From Bacillota bacterium (GTDB lineage: Bacteria > Bacillota > Clostridia > Peptostreptococcales > Anaerovoracaceae), in NCBI GenBank assembly GCA_028724585.1, contig JAQYCQ010000027.1, positions 1 to 59,245 on the forward strand: DNA of 59,245 nt. Reading direction: 5' to 3'. Position 1 is the first letter of the stretch; each line of letters opens with the position of its first letter. Below the pieces are notes generated by a model. The model worked only from the letters and a program-made list of their open reading frames with translations. It was not told where the DNA came from and searched no databases. The position numbers and the translations under genes are program-made. This document shows positions 42,912 through 51,817 of the stretch, one piece after another.

Positions 42912-43472
42912 ATGGAAAATGTTTCTGCTAAAAACAACAATGTTGTAAATCTCACTTTTACGGCGCTCATGGCGGCATTGATCTGCATCTGCGGTCCTCT
43001 TTCGCTGCCGCTCCCTATATCGCCGGTGCCTATCTCACTCACTAATCTGGCAATATACTTCACGGTAATGCTCATCGGCTGGAAGCGCGGCACTGTCGCC
43101 TATATCGTATACCTGCTTATCGGCCTGGTCGGCGTTCCTGTATTCTCAGCCTTCACAGGCGGTCCCGGAAAGCTGCTCGGACCTACGGGCGGATACCTGA
43201 TCGGCTTCATCTTTATGACGATCATCGCCGGTCTCTTCGTTGAAAAATTCGAGGGCAAATACGTTATGTACTTCGTGGGCATGATCCTGGGAACCATCGT
43301 CACCTACATTTTCGGAACGGCATGGCTCGCTTTCCAGGCGCATATGGGCTTCAAGGCAGCGCTTTTCGCAGGTGTTATCCCCTTCATTCCGGGAGACCTG
43401 GCTAAGATGGTCATCGCGGTATTCGTCGGCGGAGCTATCAGAAAGCGCCTCCAGAAAGCGCGTATCCTTTGA
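42912..43472 (+). CDS. bioY: biotin transporter substrate-binding subunit BioY
   Basis: This is an integral membrane S component of an ECF-type biotin importer, 186 residues with about six membrane segments. BioY marks are LPISPVPISLTNLAIYFTV, GLVGVPVFSAFTGGPGKLLGPTGGYLIGF (in parts) and PFIPGDLAKMVIA. No EcfA or EcfT genes lie nearby; they may be shared from elsewhere. It is controlled by the BirA operator upstream and followed by bioB. Confidence 0.95.
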   Translation: MENVSAKNNNVVNLTFTALMAALICICGPLSLPLPISPVPISLTNLAIYFTVMLIGWKRGTVAYIVYLLIGLVGVPVFSAFTGGPGKLLGPTGGYLIGFIFMTIIAGLFVEKFEGKYVMYFVGMILGTIVTYIFGTAWLAFQAHMGFKAALFAGVIPFIPGDLAKMVIAVFVGGAIRKRLQKARIL

Positions 43473-43477
43473 TCAGC

Positions 43478-43488
43478 GCGCGGAGCGC
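43478..43488. repeat. mini inverted repeat (GCGC-GGA-GCGC)
   Basis: A four-pair copy lies in the short spacer between bioY and bioB. The same core occurs at 50882. Confidence 0.5.
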
Positions 43489-43541
43489 CCGCTCCGGCAG
43501 ATTTCATTCGCGGCAATTTAATAACCAACAGGGGTATAAAA

Positions 43542-44534
43542 ATGGATAAAGCATATAAACTGGCAGAAGAAATAGTAAACGGCAGAAGGCTCACTAAGGC
43601 CGACGACATCAGCGTTCTCAAAGAAGCGCCTGACGAGGAGCTCTACAGAGGAGCCGACCTGATCCGCGACAAGCTCTGCGGGGATCACATAGACCTCTGC
43701 GCTATCATTAACGGCAGAAGCGGACGCTGCAGCGAGGACTGCAAGTTCTGCGCCCAGAGCGGACACCATGATACCGGGATCGACGAGTACGGCTTCCTCG
43801 ATAAGGAAACACTGGTCAAGGACTGCGGCTACCACGCCGAGAGGGGTATAGACAGATATTCTATCGTGACAGCGGGCAGGACCCTTAAGGGAAAGGATCT
43901 CGATGCCGCCTGCGACGCGTATAAAGAGATGCATGATAAATACGGGGACAGGATAGAGCTCTGCGCCTCGCACGGCCTGCTCGATGAAGAAGCATTCAAA
44001 AGGCTGAAGGACAGCGGCGTTTCCATGTATCACGAAAACATAGAAACTTCGCGCAGGTTCTTCCCTCATATCTGCACTACCCACGAGTTCGACGACAAGA
44101 TCAAAGGGATCAGAGCCGCTCACGCAGCAGGGCTCAGTGTATGTTCCGGCGGTATATTCGGCATGGGAGAAACTGAGGACGACAGGATAGACATGGCTTT
44201 CACCCTCGCTGAAGAGCATGTAGAATCCATTCCTCTCAACGCTCTTATACCTATCAAGGGAACCGCCCTTGAGCTGCTCAAGCCGCCTTCGGCACGGATG
44301 ATCATGAGATCCGCGGCATATTTCAGGTACATCAATCCTACAGCCTTCATCAGGCTGGCAGGCGGCCGCTACCTTATGGAGGATTCCGGGAGGCAGGCAT
44401 TCCACGCCGGTGTAAATGCCACCATCACCGGTGACATGCTCACTACCAGCGGAAACAATATTTCTGAAGACAGAGAGATGCTGACTGGAATGGGATTCGA
44501 TATCAAGCCGTCCGAGATCGAGGCACAGGCTTAA
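43542..44534 (+). CDS. bioB: biotin synthase
   Basis: A radical SAM enzyme that inserts sulfur into dethiobiotin. The cluster motif is GRCSEDCKFCAQSG near residue 65; further marks are MYHENIETSRRFFP, GGIFGMGET, and VNATITGDMLTT-like GVNATITGDMLTTSG. At 330 residues it is normal. Only bioY and bioB are here. Without bioF/bioA/bioD nearby the cell may make biotin from imported dethiobiotin or have the other genes elsewhere. Confidence 0.96.
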   Translation: MDKAYKLAEEIVNGRRLTKADDISVLKEAPDEELYRGADLIRDKLCGDHIDLCAIINGRSGRCSEDCKFCAQSGHHDTGIDEYGFLDKETLVKDCGYHAERGIDRYSIVTAGRTLKGKDLDAACDAYKEMHDKYGDRIELCASHGLLDEEAFKRLKDSGVSMYHENIETSRRFFPHICTTHEFDDKIKGIRAAHAAGLSVCSGGIFGMGETEDDRIDMAFTLAEEHVESIPLNALIPIKGTALELLKPPSARMIMRSAAYFRYINPTAFIRLAGGRYLMEDSGRQAFHAGVNATITGDMLTTSGNNISEDREMLTGMGFDIKPSEIEAQA

Positions 44535-44578
44535 GATCAGTCCATATTTTCAATTCTCATAAAACAACCAAATCATAC

Positions 44579-44617
44579 AAAGAAGAGGGGCTTCGCTCAG
44601 CGGAACCCCTCTTCTTT
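44579..44617. terminator. bidirectional terminator after bioB
   Basis: AAAGAAGAGGGG and CCCCTCTTCTTT form a perfect 12-pair stem with a 15-base loop, between convergent bioB and the patatin-like gene. Confidence 0.85.
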
Positions 44618-44672
44618 ATGCTCGTGCGGCACAGCGCGCGCCGCGTGACAGGCTTTTCAGCATATTTTTCAA

Positions 44673-45545
44673 TTAATCCTCTGCTTCGCCTTCTTTTGCT
44701 TTTTCCAGGAATCTCTTCATCGCTGCCAGATTGTAAGTGCCGACACGGCGGCCTTCCTGATATACCCTTTCCATTTCGGACGTATCGTGCTCCGTGCTCC
44801 CTATGTTAAGAGGACATGCCGGCCGAACAGCGAAGACAGTGCCTTTTTTCTCCTGCTCCGAAATATAGTCAAGAGTTTCGTTATATACTTCATGGCGGCG
44901 GGCCAGGGCATCGACCATTCTCCTGTTTTCAGGATAACGCAGGCGCAGCAGAGGCAGTATGCCCAGCTTCTTCTTTCTGTAGCCCTTAGGCTGAGTGAGG
45001 ATTATGACATTACGGCCGTAGCCTTTACGCTGGAAATATCTTATCGGCACAGAATCGGAAATGCCGCCGTCGAGCAGGCGCCTGCCTCCTATGCGGACCG
45101 GCTTCGAAGCTATAGGCATGGAAGCCGAGGCTCTCATCCATGTTATGTCCTCGGAATTTCCTGAATCGCATCTATGGTAGATCGGTTCTCCTGTGTCCAT
45201 GTCAGTGCAGACCACATAAAATGCCATAGGATTATGCTCATATGTGTAGGTATCGAAGGGGTCGAGAACGTCAGGCAGGAGCCTGTAGCAGAAATCAGCG
45301 CCGTAAAGATCTCCTGTCTTTATGAGAGAGCTCAGGCTGCAGAAGCGTTTTTCGTGAGCGAACCGTTTGTTATACCTTATGACTCTGCCGATCTGGCGTG
45401 ATTTATAGTTGCACCCAAACGCGGCACCGGCTGATACACCTATGGCCCCATCGAATTCAATTCCGTTTTCCATCATCACATCTATGACTCCGGCTGTGTA
45501 CAAGCCGCGCATCGCCCCGCCTTCCATGATAAGTCCGGTTTTCAA
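44673..45545 (-). CDS. patatin-like phospholipase family protein
   Basis: The oxyanion segment MEGGAMRGLYTAGV, the nucleophile elbow IGVSAGAAFG (Gly-x-Ser-x-Gly) and the Asp of LLDGGISDSVP give the Ser-Asp dyad of patatin-like lipases. It is close to the RssA/YlbK type of about 290 residues. The longer frame begins inside sbcC. A TTG at 45545 (KTGLIMEGG next), seven bases after a GGAG box, is the more likely start. Its lipid substrate is unknown. It follows sbcC by about 65 bases. Confidence 0.87.
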   Translation of the reverse strand: MKTGLIMEGGAMRGLYTAGVIDVMMENGIEFDGAIGVSAGAAFGCNYKSRQIGRVIRYNKRFAHEKRFCSLSSLIKTGDLYGADFCYRLLPDVLDPFDTYTYEHNPMAFYVVCTDMDTGEPIYHRCDSGNSEDITWMRASASMPIASKPVRIGGRRLLDGGISDSVPIRYFQRKGYGRNVIILTQPKGYRKKKLGILPLLRLRYPENRRMVDALARRHEVYNETLDYISEQEKKGTVFAVRPACPLNIGSTEHDTSEMERVYQEGRRVGTYNLAAMKRFLEKAKEGEAED

Positions 45546-45609
45546 AACTCTTCTCCTCTTTCGCTGTCTATCTCCGATCAAATCCCGGGCATGCTCCGGC
45601 AGGCTCCAG

Positions 45610-48369
45610 CTATACACTGATCCTCGCCCTGCTCCCGGACCTGATATCTTTCTCCACTATTATCTTCTTTTCTATCTTATCAGAAAGTTCAGTAACATGT
45701 GAGATTATTCCTATCAGACGGGCTCCTTCTGACAAGTCGGACAGGGCTTTCACGGCCTGGCCCAGGGACTCATCGTCAAGAGAGCCGAATCCCTCGTCCA
45801 CGAACATAGTCTCTATATTTATACCTCCGGCAGACGACTGTATCTCATCGGAGAGGCCCAGTGCAAGGGAAAGCGAGGCCTTGAAAGTCTCGCCGCCTGA
45901 AAGCGTCCTGACATTCCTCTCTGTACCGTTGTAGTGGTCGATGACATTCAGGTCCAGGCCGCTCTTGGCAGCTCCTGACGAACCCGTATCCCTCCTTAGC
46001 TCGTACTGGCCGCCGCTCATGACCATGAGCCTGATGTTGGCGCGTCTGATGATGCGGTCGAAATATACAGTCTGTACGAATGTCTCAAGGGTGATCTTCT
46101 CCTTGCCGTTAAGATTCCCGTTAGCGGTATCCGACAGATTTTTGTACATCCTGTACTGCTTATCCGACTTCTCCAGCTGCTCCAATACTGACTTTATTCC
46201 TGCCAGAGCGCGTTCATTGGCGTGCTTCCTTGAAACGGCCCTGTCACGGGCCGCCGTGTCCTTCCCTACTTCTGTTTCAAGCTCATGCTGAGCAGTTTCT
46301 ACGCTTTCCCGGTCTATACGTTCCTGAGAGCTGATGCTTTCCTTCAGGCTCTCTATTTTTCCATCGAGCGTACTGATCTCCTGATACAGTCTTCCTGCCT
46401 TTTCTTCCGTAAACTTTATCGTGGACTCTATAGCCGAACGCTGAGACCTGAGTTCACGGATCCTCTCAGCGGCTTCGCCTCTGCTCTTAAACTGCAGCTT
46501 TGCCGCCAGCACCGCCGCCTGTTTTTTCTTCTCCGCCGCGGAGCTTTCAAACGAGGCCTTTTCTTTTTCAAGATTCCCGATCTGCTCCCTGAGCTTCTCT
46601 ATTTCAGTCCTCGCTGCCGAAATATCCTCTGCAGCACGATCGAAGCGCTTTTTTCTTTTCTCCTGCAATGAAACAGCCTGTCTGTTCGAATCCAGAGCCG
46701 CATCGGCGCTATTTCTGAGCTTTTCAGCAGCGTCAGCCATCTCTCCGACCTCAGGGACGCTCCCGGTCATCTCCTGGAAGCGCCCGGTCATATACTCTAT
46801 ACCCGACTTTACCCTGCCTTCCAGACCCGAACATCTGGTGCTCAAGTCCGTCCGCTTTTTATCAGCGCTATCGCGTTCTTTTTTCAGGCGGCGCAGCTCT
46901 TTTTCGTCAGGAGCGCTTCCCGCCGGCGCCGCCGGCGCCGGATGGACCGTGGATCCGCATACCGGGCAGGGCTTTCCGGGCTCGAGGGAAGCTGCGAGTA
47001 TCCCGGCCTGCTGATCGAGGAACAGGTTCTGCGCCTTGTCGAAGTCAGCGTTTTTCTTTCTGTAGTCTTCGGCTGCGGCTCTGTACTGCCTGCGCGTCTC
47101 GTCGAGCTCTGCCCGCAGTGATGAGAGCGCTGAAGCATACTTCGAAAGCTTCGCTGCCGCTTCCACTCTTTCATTAAGGCTGTTCTGCTGATAGCGGAGC
47201 CGTTCAAGAAGACTGCCGGCATCTTTAAGGCTTTCGCGCTCTGCTTCCTTCTCCTTCAGATCCGCTTCATACTCCTTCAGCCGGTCCGCTGCTGCGCTGA
47301 ATGAAGCTGCTGCCTTTTTCGCCCTCTCCTCCATATCCGCAAGCTCGGAGAGCTGTCTTTCCAGGGCGTCGTACTCAGGCATCACAGCTTCAAGTGCCGC
47401 TGTCTCCGAAGCCAGCTTCTCAGCCTCCGGTCCGCGCGCCGAGGCCGCCTTCCCTTCCTCAAGGGCGGCCTCGAGCTTCTTCTGTTTCGCCGCTTTCTGT
47501 GACTCAGCTTCAGCGAGGTATCTCTCATCCTTCTCAATGCGGTCTGCCGCTGCTGCGCGCGCTGCGATCTTCTCCAGCCGCTTCCTCTTTTCAGCTATCG
47601 TATTTCCCAGAGCTTCTTCCAGCTGCGAATCCTCGCTGATCATCTCTTCCGCCAGGCCCGTCAGCTCCCCTTCCGCGCCGGCTCTGCCCCTGAGCTCTAC
47701 AAATCTGCCTCCGCGCGCCTCATCAAACTCAAGTCCCGACAAATACTGGTCCATGCCCGCCCGCAGCCGCGTAAGCTCCTTTGAAAGCTCGGAAACCCTG
47801 TTCTTGAGCTTATCCTGAAAGCGCATGTAATCATCCGTCTTAAAAAGGCTCCTGAATATTTCAATACGGCTTTTTGTGTCAGCGAAAAGCAGCTTCCTGA
47901 AATCTCCCTGGGCTATCATGGAGGTCTGAGTATACTGGTCCTTAGTAAGACCGGTTATATCATGTATCCTGGAGTCCACTTCCCTGATCTTGTTTATGAA
48001 GGTCCCGTCAGGCATGGTGAGCTCAGCTGAAGCTGCCTGGGTAACAGTTCCCGTACCTCTCTTCTTCGGCCTTTCATACTCGGGACTTCTCTTGATCTTA
48101 TATATCCTGCCTCCATATTCGAATTCCAGCTCGACATAAGTCTCGTCTGTCTCTTCCGCGTACTTGGACCTCATCATGTCGGCGCTCCTGACGCTGCCGC
48201 TGGTCGACCCATAGAGGGCGTAGGTTATGGCATCGAAGATAGTTGTCTTGCCCGCTCCGGTATCGCCGGTGATGATATAAAGCCCGCTGTCACCCAGCTT
48301 TTCCAGGTCAAGTACGTTTTTCCCCGCGTAGGGCCCGAAGGCTGACATAGTAAGCTTAAGCGGTCTCAT
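45610..48369 (-). CDS. sbcC: nuclease SbcCD ATPase subunit SbcC
   Basis: This 919-residue SMC-like/Rad50-type ATPase works with SbcD on hairpins and DNA ends. Walker A is ITGDTGAGKTTIFDAITYAL, the Zn-hook CPVCGS sits between two long coiled coils, the signature is TLSGGETFKASLSLALGL, and Walker B is MFVDEGFGSLDDESL. The start overlaps sbcD by four bases. One GCC-rich stretch beside the hook encodes an Ala/Pro run. Confidence 0.94.
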   Translation of the reverse strand: MRPLKLTMSAFGPYAGKNVLDLEKLGDSGLYIITGDTGAGKTTIFDAITYALYGSTSGSVRSADMMRSKYAEETDETYVELEFEYGGRIYKIKRSPEYERPKKRGTGTVTQAASAELTMPDGTFINKIREVDSRIHDITGLTKDQYTQTSMIAQGDFRKLLFADTKSRIEIFRSLFKTDDYMRFQDKLKNRVSELSKELTRLRAGMDQYLSGLEFDEARGGRFVELRGRAGAEGELTGLAEEMISEDSQLEEALGNTIAEKRKRLEKIAARAAAADRIEKDERYLAEAESQKAAKQKKLEAALEEGKAASARGPEAEKLASETAALEAVMPEYDALERQLSELADMEERAKKAAASFSAAADRLKEYEADLKEKEAERESLKDAGSLLERLRYQQNSLNERVEAAAKLSKYASALSSLRAELDETRRQYRAAAEDYRKKNADFDKAQNLFLDQQAGILAASLEPGKPCPVCGSTVHPAPAAPAGSAPDEKELRRLKKERDSADKKRTDLSTRCSGLEGRVKSGIEYMTGRFQEMTGSVPEVGEMADAAEKLRNSADAALDSNRQAVSLQEKRKKRFDRAAEDISAARTEIEKLREQIGNLEKEKASFESSAAEKKKQAAVLAAKLQFKSRGEAAERIRELRSQRSAIESTIKFTEEKAGRLYQEISTLDGKIESLKESISSQERIDRESVETAQHELETEVGKDTAARDRAVSRKHANERALAGIKSVLEQLEKSDKQYRMYKNLSDTANGNLNGKEKITLETFVQTVYFDRIIRRANIRLMVMSGGQYELRRDTGSSGAAKSGLDLNVIDHYNGTERNVRTLSGGETFKASLSLALGLSDEIQSSAGGINIETMFVDEGFGSLDDESLGQAVKALSDLSEGARLIGIISHVTELSDKIEKKIIVEKDIRSGSRARISV

Positions 48370-49505
48370 CTCTCATCCTCCCTTACCTCTTCCATGATAT
48401 CCTCGACAGCCTCCGCCTGCTCTTCCGAGAGCTCAGCTCCGTTCTGCATCCTGTAAAGCTCAGCGAAAAGCTCCTCCGGAGTCTTCGTATCTATCTTATC
48501 CTCCGGCGAAAGGCCGCCGGACGTTATATTCCTTGTCCTGGTATTGTCGTACTCTATAGCCATTATGTTAGGATAGACCGTCCTCAGCTTCCCTATTGCG
48601 TCCGGAATGTCGTCCTCATCTGTGAGCACCACATGCATATAATCGTCCTCGGCCCCGCTGTCAAAAGCCGGGTCCGTCAGCTCCTCAAAAGCCCCCTTTA
48701 TAGTCCTCAGATCATGGAGCGGGCTCAGCGGAACAGTCCTGACTTCCACGCTGCCTTTTTTTTCCATCTCCACCACGGTGACCGACTTTATATCTTTTTC
48801 TTCCGAAACAGAGTATTTGAGCGGCGTCCCGCAGTAGCGCAGGGTCTCCCTGCCCACGTTCTGCGGCTTATGTACATGTCCGAGAGCAGTGTAGTCGAAT
48901 CCGTCAAAGACAGACGCGTTCACCAGATCAGTACCTCCTACGACCACTTCCTCAGAATCAGAGCTTTTAGCTCCCGCCACGAACTGATGGGTTATCATCA
49001 CATTTCTCTGGCTGTAGTCCACATTGAGGGCCTCCACGACCTCCCTGACCGCGTCGGTGTAAGACTCGATCTCGGCGTCATGGAAATAATTCCTGACATC
49101 CGCCAGCCTCAGGAAGGGGAGCATATAGAAGCTGATTACTCCGTAGTCGTCCTCTATCTCAACAGGCTCCACATACCCTTTGTAAACAGGCGACAGATAG
49201 ATGTTGCTCCGGTTCATTATCCTCGATCCGAATGCCACCCTCTCTGCCGCGTCATGATTGCCGCTCACCGCGAACACGATGATGTCCCTGGTCGAAAGCT
49301 GGTACAGGAACTCGTCGTAGATGGCCACCGCCTCAGGCGAAGGATAAGATTTGTCGTAGATGTCCCCCGCCAGCACAAAAGCGTCCGGTCTCTCCTCGTC
49401 GGCCAGCTCCAGTATCTGCTTCAGGATATATTTCTGGTCCTCTATCATGCTGAATCCATTCACCCTCTTGCCAAGGTGGATGTCCGAAAGATGAAAGAAT
49501 TTCAT
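48366..49505 (-). CDS. sbcD: nuclease SbcCD nuclease subunit SbcD
   Basis: A 379-residue Mre11-type calcineurin-like phosphoesterase. The five metal motifs are DIHLGKRVNG, GDIYDKSYP, SGNHDAAERV, ITHQFVAG and GHVHKPQN. With SbcC it cleaves DNA hairpins and blocked ends, which matters in a genome with many inverted repeats. A strong AAGGAG box precedes the ATG. Confidence 0.94.
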   Translation of the reverse strand: MKFFHLSDIHLGKRVNGFSMIEDQKYILKQILELADEERPDAFVLAGDIYDKSYPSPEAVAIYDEFLYQLSTRDIIVFAVSGNHDAAERVAFGSRIMNRSNIYLSPVYKGYVEPVEIEDDYGVISFYMLPFLRLADVRNYFHDAEIESYTDAVREVVEALNVDYSQRNVMITHQFVAGAKSSDSEEVVVGGTDLVNASVFDGFDYTALGHVHKPQNVGRETLRYCGTPLKYSVSEEKDIKSVTVVEMEKKGSVEVRTVPLSPLHDLRTIKGAFEELTDPAFDSGAEDDYMHVVLTDEDDIPDAIGKLRTVYPNIMAIEYDNTRTRNITSGGLSPEDKIDTKTPEELFAELYRMQNGAELSEEQAEAVEDIMEEVREDER

Positions 49506-49545
49506 AACATCTCCTTCACGTAAGATTTACAATTTCCGTTTATAC

Positions 49546-49574
49546 AAAAAGCCCTGAAAGCGCAGGCTTTCAGG
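49546..49574 (-). terminator. terminator of the tRNA-Ala gene
   Basis: On the minus strand CCTGAAAG and CTTTCAGG pair around a six-base loop, followed by GCTTTTTG. Confidence 0.85.
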
Positions 49575-49582
49575 ACTCTGTC

Positions 49583-49658
49583 TGGTGGAGATAAGGAGGC
49601 TCGAACTCCTGACCTTTTGACTGCCAGTCAAACGTTCTCCCAGCTGAACTATATCCCC
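49583..49658 (-). tRNA. tRNA-Ala (anticodon GGC)
   Basis: The 76-base gene has the acceptor GGGGATA/TATCTCC with G3-U70, the alanine identity pair, discriminator A and encoded CCA. The anticodon loop is CTGGCAG (GGC), and the T-loop is TTCGAGC. It stands alone upstream of sbcD with its own terminator. Confidence 0.95.
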
Positions 49659-49749
49659 GGATCAAATGCGAACGTAAGTTTGCTTTATAAAAGTATTTTA
49701 CTATCCGAATTCCTTTTAGTCAATCGGCTAATGAAAGCCAGGCTTTCCC

Positions 49750-49784
49750 GACCGCTCCGCGGGCATCCGGCGGCAGGCCGCCGG
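49750..49784. repeat. mini inverted repeat plus a second GC-rich palindrome
   Basis: GACCGC-TCC-GCGGGC (49750-49764, A-G at the second pair) is followed by AT and then CCGGCGGC/GCCGCCGG (49767-49784). This is the same hairpin-ATCC-hairpin order as at 16736. Confidence 0.6.
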
Positions 49785-49807
49785 CAGGGCCGCCCTTTGC
49801 GCAGGTG

Positions 49808-49836
49808 TTGCAATGCCGGCGATCATACCTTAAAAT
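49808..49836 (+). promoter_or_regulatory. candidate promoter of the panE-like gene
   Basis: TTGCAA, a 17-base spacer and TAAAAT fit a housekeeping promoter about 85 bases before the start. A six-pair stem (GCCCGT/ACGGGC near 49879-49896) lies in the leader. Confidence 0.55.
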
Positions 49837-49923
49837 AGATTCTGCGCAGTCATGAAAGAATGCATTATACCGCGCGAGCCCGTTTATTTACGGGCGGCCG
49901 CATAAAATAAGGAGGAAATACAT

Positions 49924-50841
49924 ATGGAAGCAAAGATCGGAATAACAGGAATGGGAGCCATCGGCCTTCTGTTCGGCAGCCAGCTGGCTGATAAATACGG
50001 TAAAGAGAACGTTATCTTTATCGCCGATAAGGATAGAGTCGAACGCTATAAAAACGAGGACATCAAGGTAAACGGAGAAAAGCGCGAATTCAGCTTCGCG
50101 ACCCCTGACGACGTTCCCCAGGTCGACCTGCTCATCTTCGCCGTAAAGAACTATTCTCTCGAAGACGCTATAGAAAACGCCAGATGGGCTGTGAGCCGCG
50201 ACACTATCGTAGTCTCATTCCTGAACGGAGTCACTTCCGAAGAAGTGATCGCTAAACAGCTGCATCCTTTCCACCTGCTCTACAGCACAGTCCAGGGCAT
50301 GGATGCCACCAAAGAAGGCAGCAGCCTCTCTTACACTACAACAGGCAGTGTGACCATCGGCGAAAAGAACAACGAGAAAACAGAGGCACTCGAAAAAGCC
50401 GTAAAGATCCTCGAAGACGCAGGGATCAAAGTAGAAGTCCCAGATGACATCATCCACTCCATGTGGAGCAAATGGATGCTGAACTGCGGCGTAAACCAGG
50501 CCTGCGCCATAGCTGAATGCGGCTACGGAGGAGTTCAGAAGGGCGGCATTGCCAGACTGGCTATGCTGAACGCTATGAACGAAGCCCGCATGGTAGCCAA
50601 CCTCGAAGGTATAGACATTACAGAAGAAGAGGAAAACAAATGGGTAGACCTGCTCGAGACCCTGGATCCGGAAAAAGAGCCTTCCATGCGCCAGGATACT
50701 AAAGCCGGCCGTCCTACAGAGGTAGAATGCTTCGCCGGCCTGGTCAAGAAGCTGGGAGCCAGGCACAAGGTCGGAACTCCTATGAACGACAACCTCTATA
50801 CGACGCTCACCAACGACCATGTCAGGAGCACCGAATATTAA
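49924..50841 (+). CDS. ketopantoate reductase family protein (PanE/ApbA)
   Basis: An NADPH-binding Rossmann start GITGMGAIGLLFGSQLA is followed by VDLLIFAVKNY and FLNGVTSEE, and a C-terminal helical domain with SKWMLNCGVNQACAI carrying the likely catalytic Lys. This is the 2-dehydropantoate 2-reductase family, which makes pantoate for CoA. No panB/panC lie nearby and the family includes other 2-ketoacid reductases, so the gene symbol is withheld. It has an AAGGAGG box and its own terminator. Confidence 0.85.
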   Translation: MEAKIGITGMGAIGLLFGSQLADKYGKENVIFIADKDRVERYKNEDIKVNGEKREFSFATPDDVPQVDLLIFAVKNYSLEDAIENARWAVSRDTIVVSFLNGVTSEEVIAKQLHPFHLLYSTVQGMDATKEGSSLSYTTTGSVTIGEKNNEKTEALEKAVKILEDAGIKVEVPDDIIHSMWSKWMLNCGVNQACAIAECGYGGVQKGGIARLAMLNAMNEARMVANLEGIDITEEEENKWVDLLETLDPEKEPSMRQDTKAGRPTEVECFAGLVKKLGARHKVGTPMNDNLYTTLTNDHVRSTEY

Positions 50842-50881
50842 TGCCGCTTCGCCGGAATGCCATACAGGATCGAACCTTTGT

Positions 50882-50892
50882 GCGCGGAGCGC
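50882..50892. repeat. mini inverted repeat (GCGC-GGA-GCGC)
   Basis: A four-pair copy lies just after the panE-like gene, before its terminator. Confidence 0.5.
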
Positions 50893-50924
50893 TCCGGGGA
50901 TAAAAGATAAAAAATCATCAGTAT

Positions 50925-50952
50925 AAAAAAGCCGGCATCACGCCGGCTTTTC
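50925..50952. terminator. bidirectional terminator
   Basis: AAAAAAGCCGGC and GCCGGCTTTT surround a five-base loop between two convergent genes. Confidence 0.9.
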
Positions 50953-50993
50953 TGCCCTCTGCCGCCGCGCGGCAAAAGAACGGTATTTCTATT

Positions 50994-51458
50994 TTACAGA
51001 CTGATCCTGGACATTTCAGCGGATATATCGTATATCTTCTTGTCCATCTCTTCTTTTCTGTTGTCCAGATTCCTGAACTGCTCGCAGATCTTCTCTATCG
51101 TCTCGCTGTCAGCTTCGTTTTTAAGAGTAAGGATGCCCTTGTCAAAGGCGTCAGGGAACTTCATCTTAACAGGCTTAGGTCTACCCTCGAATTCCGCGAC
51201 GAAATATTTTCCGTTCGATTCTGTCACCTTTCCGCCGCCGAACTTTTTGTGGATAACCTCTGTACCGGTGATATCAGGGACAGTGAGCGCCTTTGCCGCA
51301 TCGTCAAGACCAGCTTTTTCTCTGATCCGGTCTTTTTTCATAAGCTCGAGAGCAGCGAGCTGTTTCTCCTTGTTTTCTTTTTCCTTCTGTGCCGGCGTCT
51401 TTTTTACTGCAGTCTTCCTGGTAGCCTCAGAACCTGCCTCAATACTCCTTTTAGCCAT
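50994..51458 (-). CDS. small protein with UvrD-C-terminal/Tudor-like domain, function unknown
   Basis: The 154-residue protein has a basic, Ala/Lys/Glu-rich N-terminus (1-60) and a central segment ITGTEVIHKKFGGGKVTESN, then FPDAFDKGILTL. This resembles the small Tudor-like fold at the C-terminus of PcrA/UvrD helicases, which contacts RNA polymerase or nucleic acid. A helical tail follows. I do not know a named family. An AAGGAG box precedes the ATG. A nucleic-acid or polymerase-binding role is inference. Confidence 0.65.
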   Translation of the reverse strand: MAKRSIEAGSEATRKTAVKKTPAQKEKENKEKQLAALELMKKDRIREKAGLDDAAKALTVPDITGTEVIHKKFGGGKVTESNGKYFVAEFEGRPKPVKMKFPDAFDKGILTLKNEADSETIEKICEQFRNLDNRKEEMDKKIYDISAEMSRISL

Positions 51459-51755
51459 TCAAAACTCCTTACATACAAAATGAAATATCTGAATGTTCAT
51501 TTAGCAAATCATGCATTTTTCTGAGCGATAGTTTGTATATATGTATAATAAAAATCACGCGACGATGATCTTATTAACTCTGTCAGCATTAGTTTCTTTA
51601 TAAATTATTATAACATCTTTTTCATTTATAACAGTGATAATACCTGTATTTTTTCTGCATTCCCGAAAATGTCCGCACTATTGGCTGAATTTTTTTCCAT
51701 TTACAAAATTCAGCACAGGCGAGCCCTCCGGGCACAGGACGCTGGCGCGTAAAAC
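51459..51755. other. AT-rich spacer with one long hairpin
   Basis: The roughly 300-base stretch holds no convincing gene. GCTGAATTTT (51684-51693) and AAAATTCAGC (51705-51714) form a perfect ten-pair stem with an 11-base loop. A GCCC-TCC-GGGC mini stem lies at 51723-51733. The region upstream of the Tudor-like gene is AT-rich and probably contains its promoter, but no clear match is seen. Confidence 0.5.
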
Positions 51756-51786
51756 GAAAAGAAGCCCCGCGGACGGGGCTTCGAAA
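51756..51786 (-). terminator. terminator of the zinc-ribbon membrane protein gene
   Basis: GAAGCCCCG and CGGGGCTTC form a nine-pair stem with a four-base loop, followed on the minus strand by TTTTCG. Confidence 0.8.
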
Positions 51787-51817
51787 AGCTGTATATGTGA
51801 TCCTGCCTTTTAATTTA

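Noticed and set aside
43518-44405. 295-codon open frame antisense to bioB
   Set aside because: It lies opposite a fully conserved biotin synthase, has no ribosome binding site and its product shows no known motif. It is a shadow of GC-rich coding sequence.
46918-46945. GCC-rich repeat in sbcC as a functional element
   Set aside because: It encodes an Ala/Pro/Gly run beside the zinc hook and is explained by codon repetition.
48633-49523. 296-codon open frame antisense to sbcD
   Set aside because: The complementary strand carries all five SbcD motifs; the antisense product has no recognisable features.
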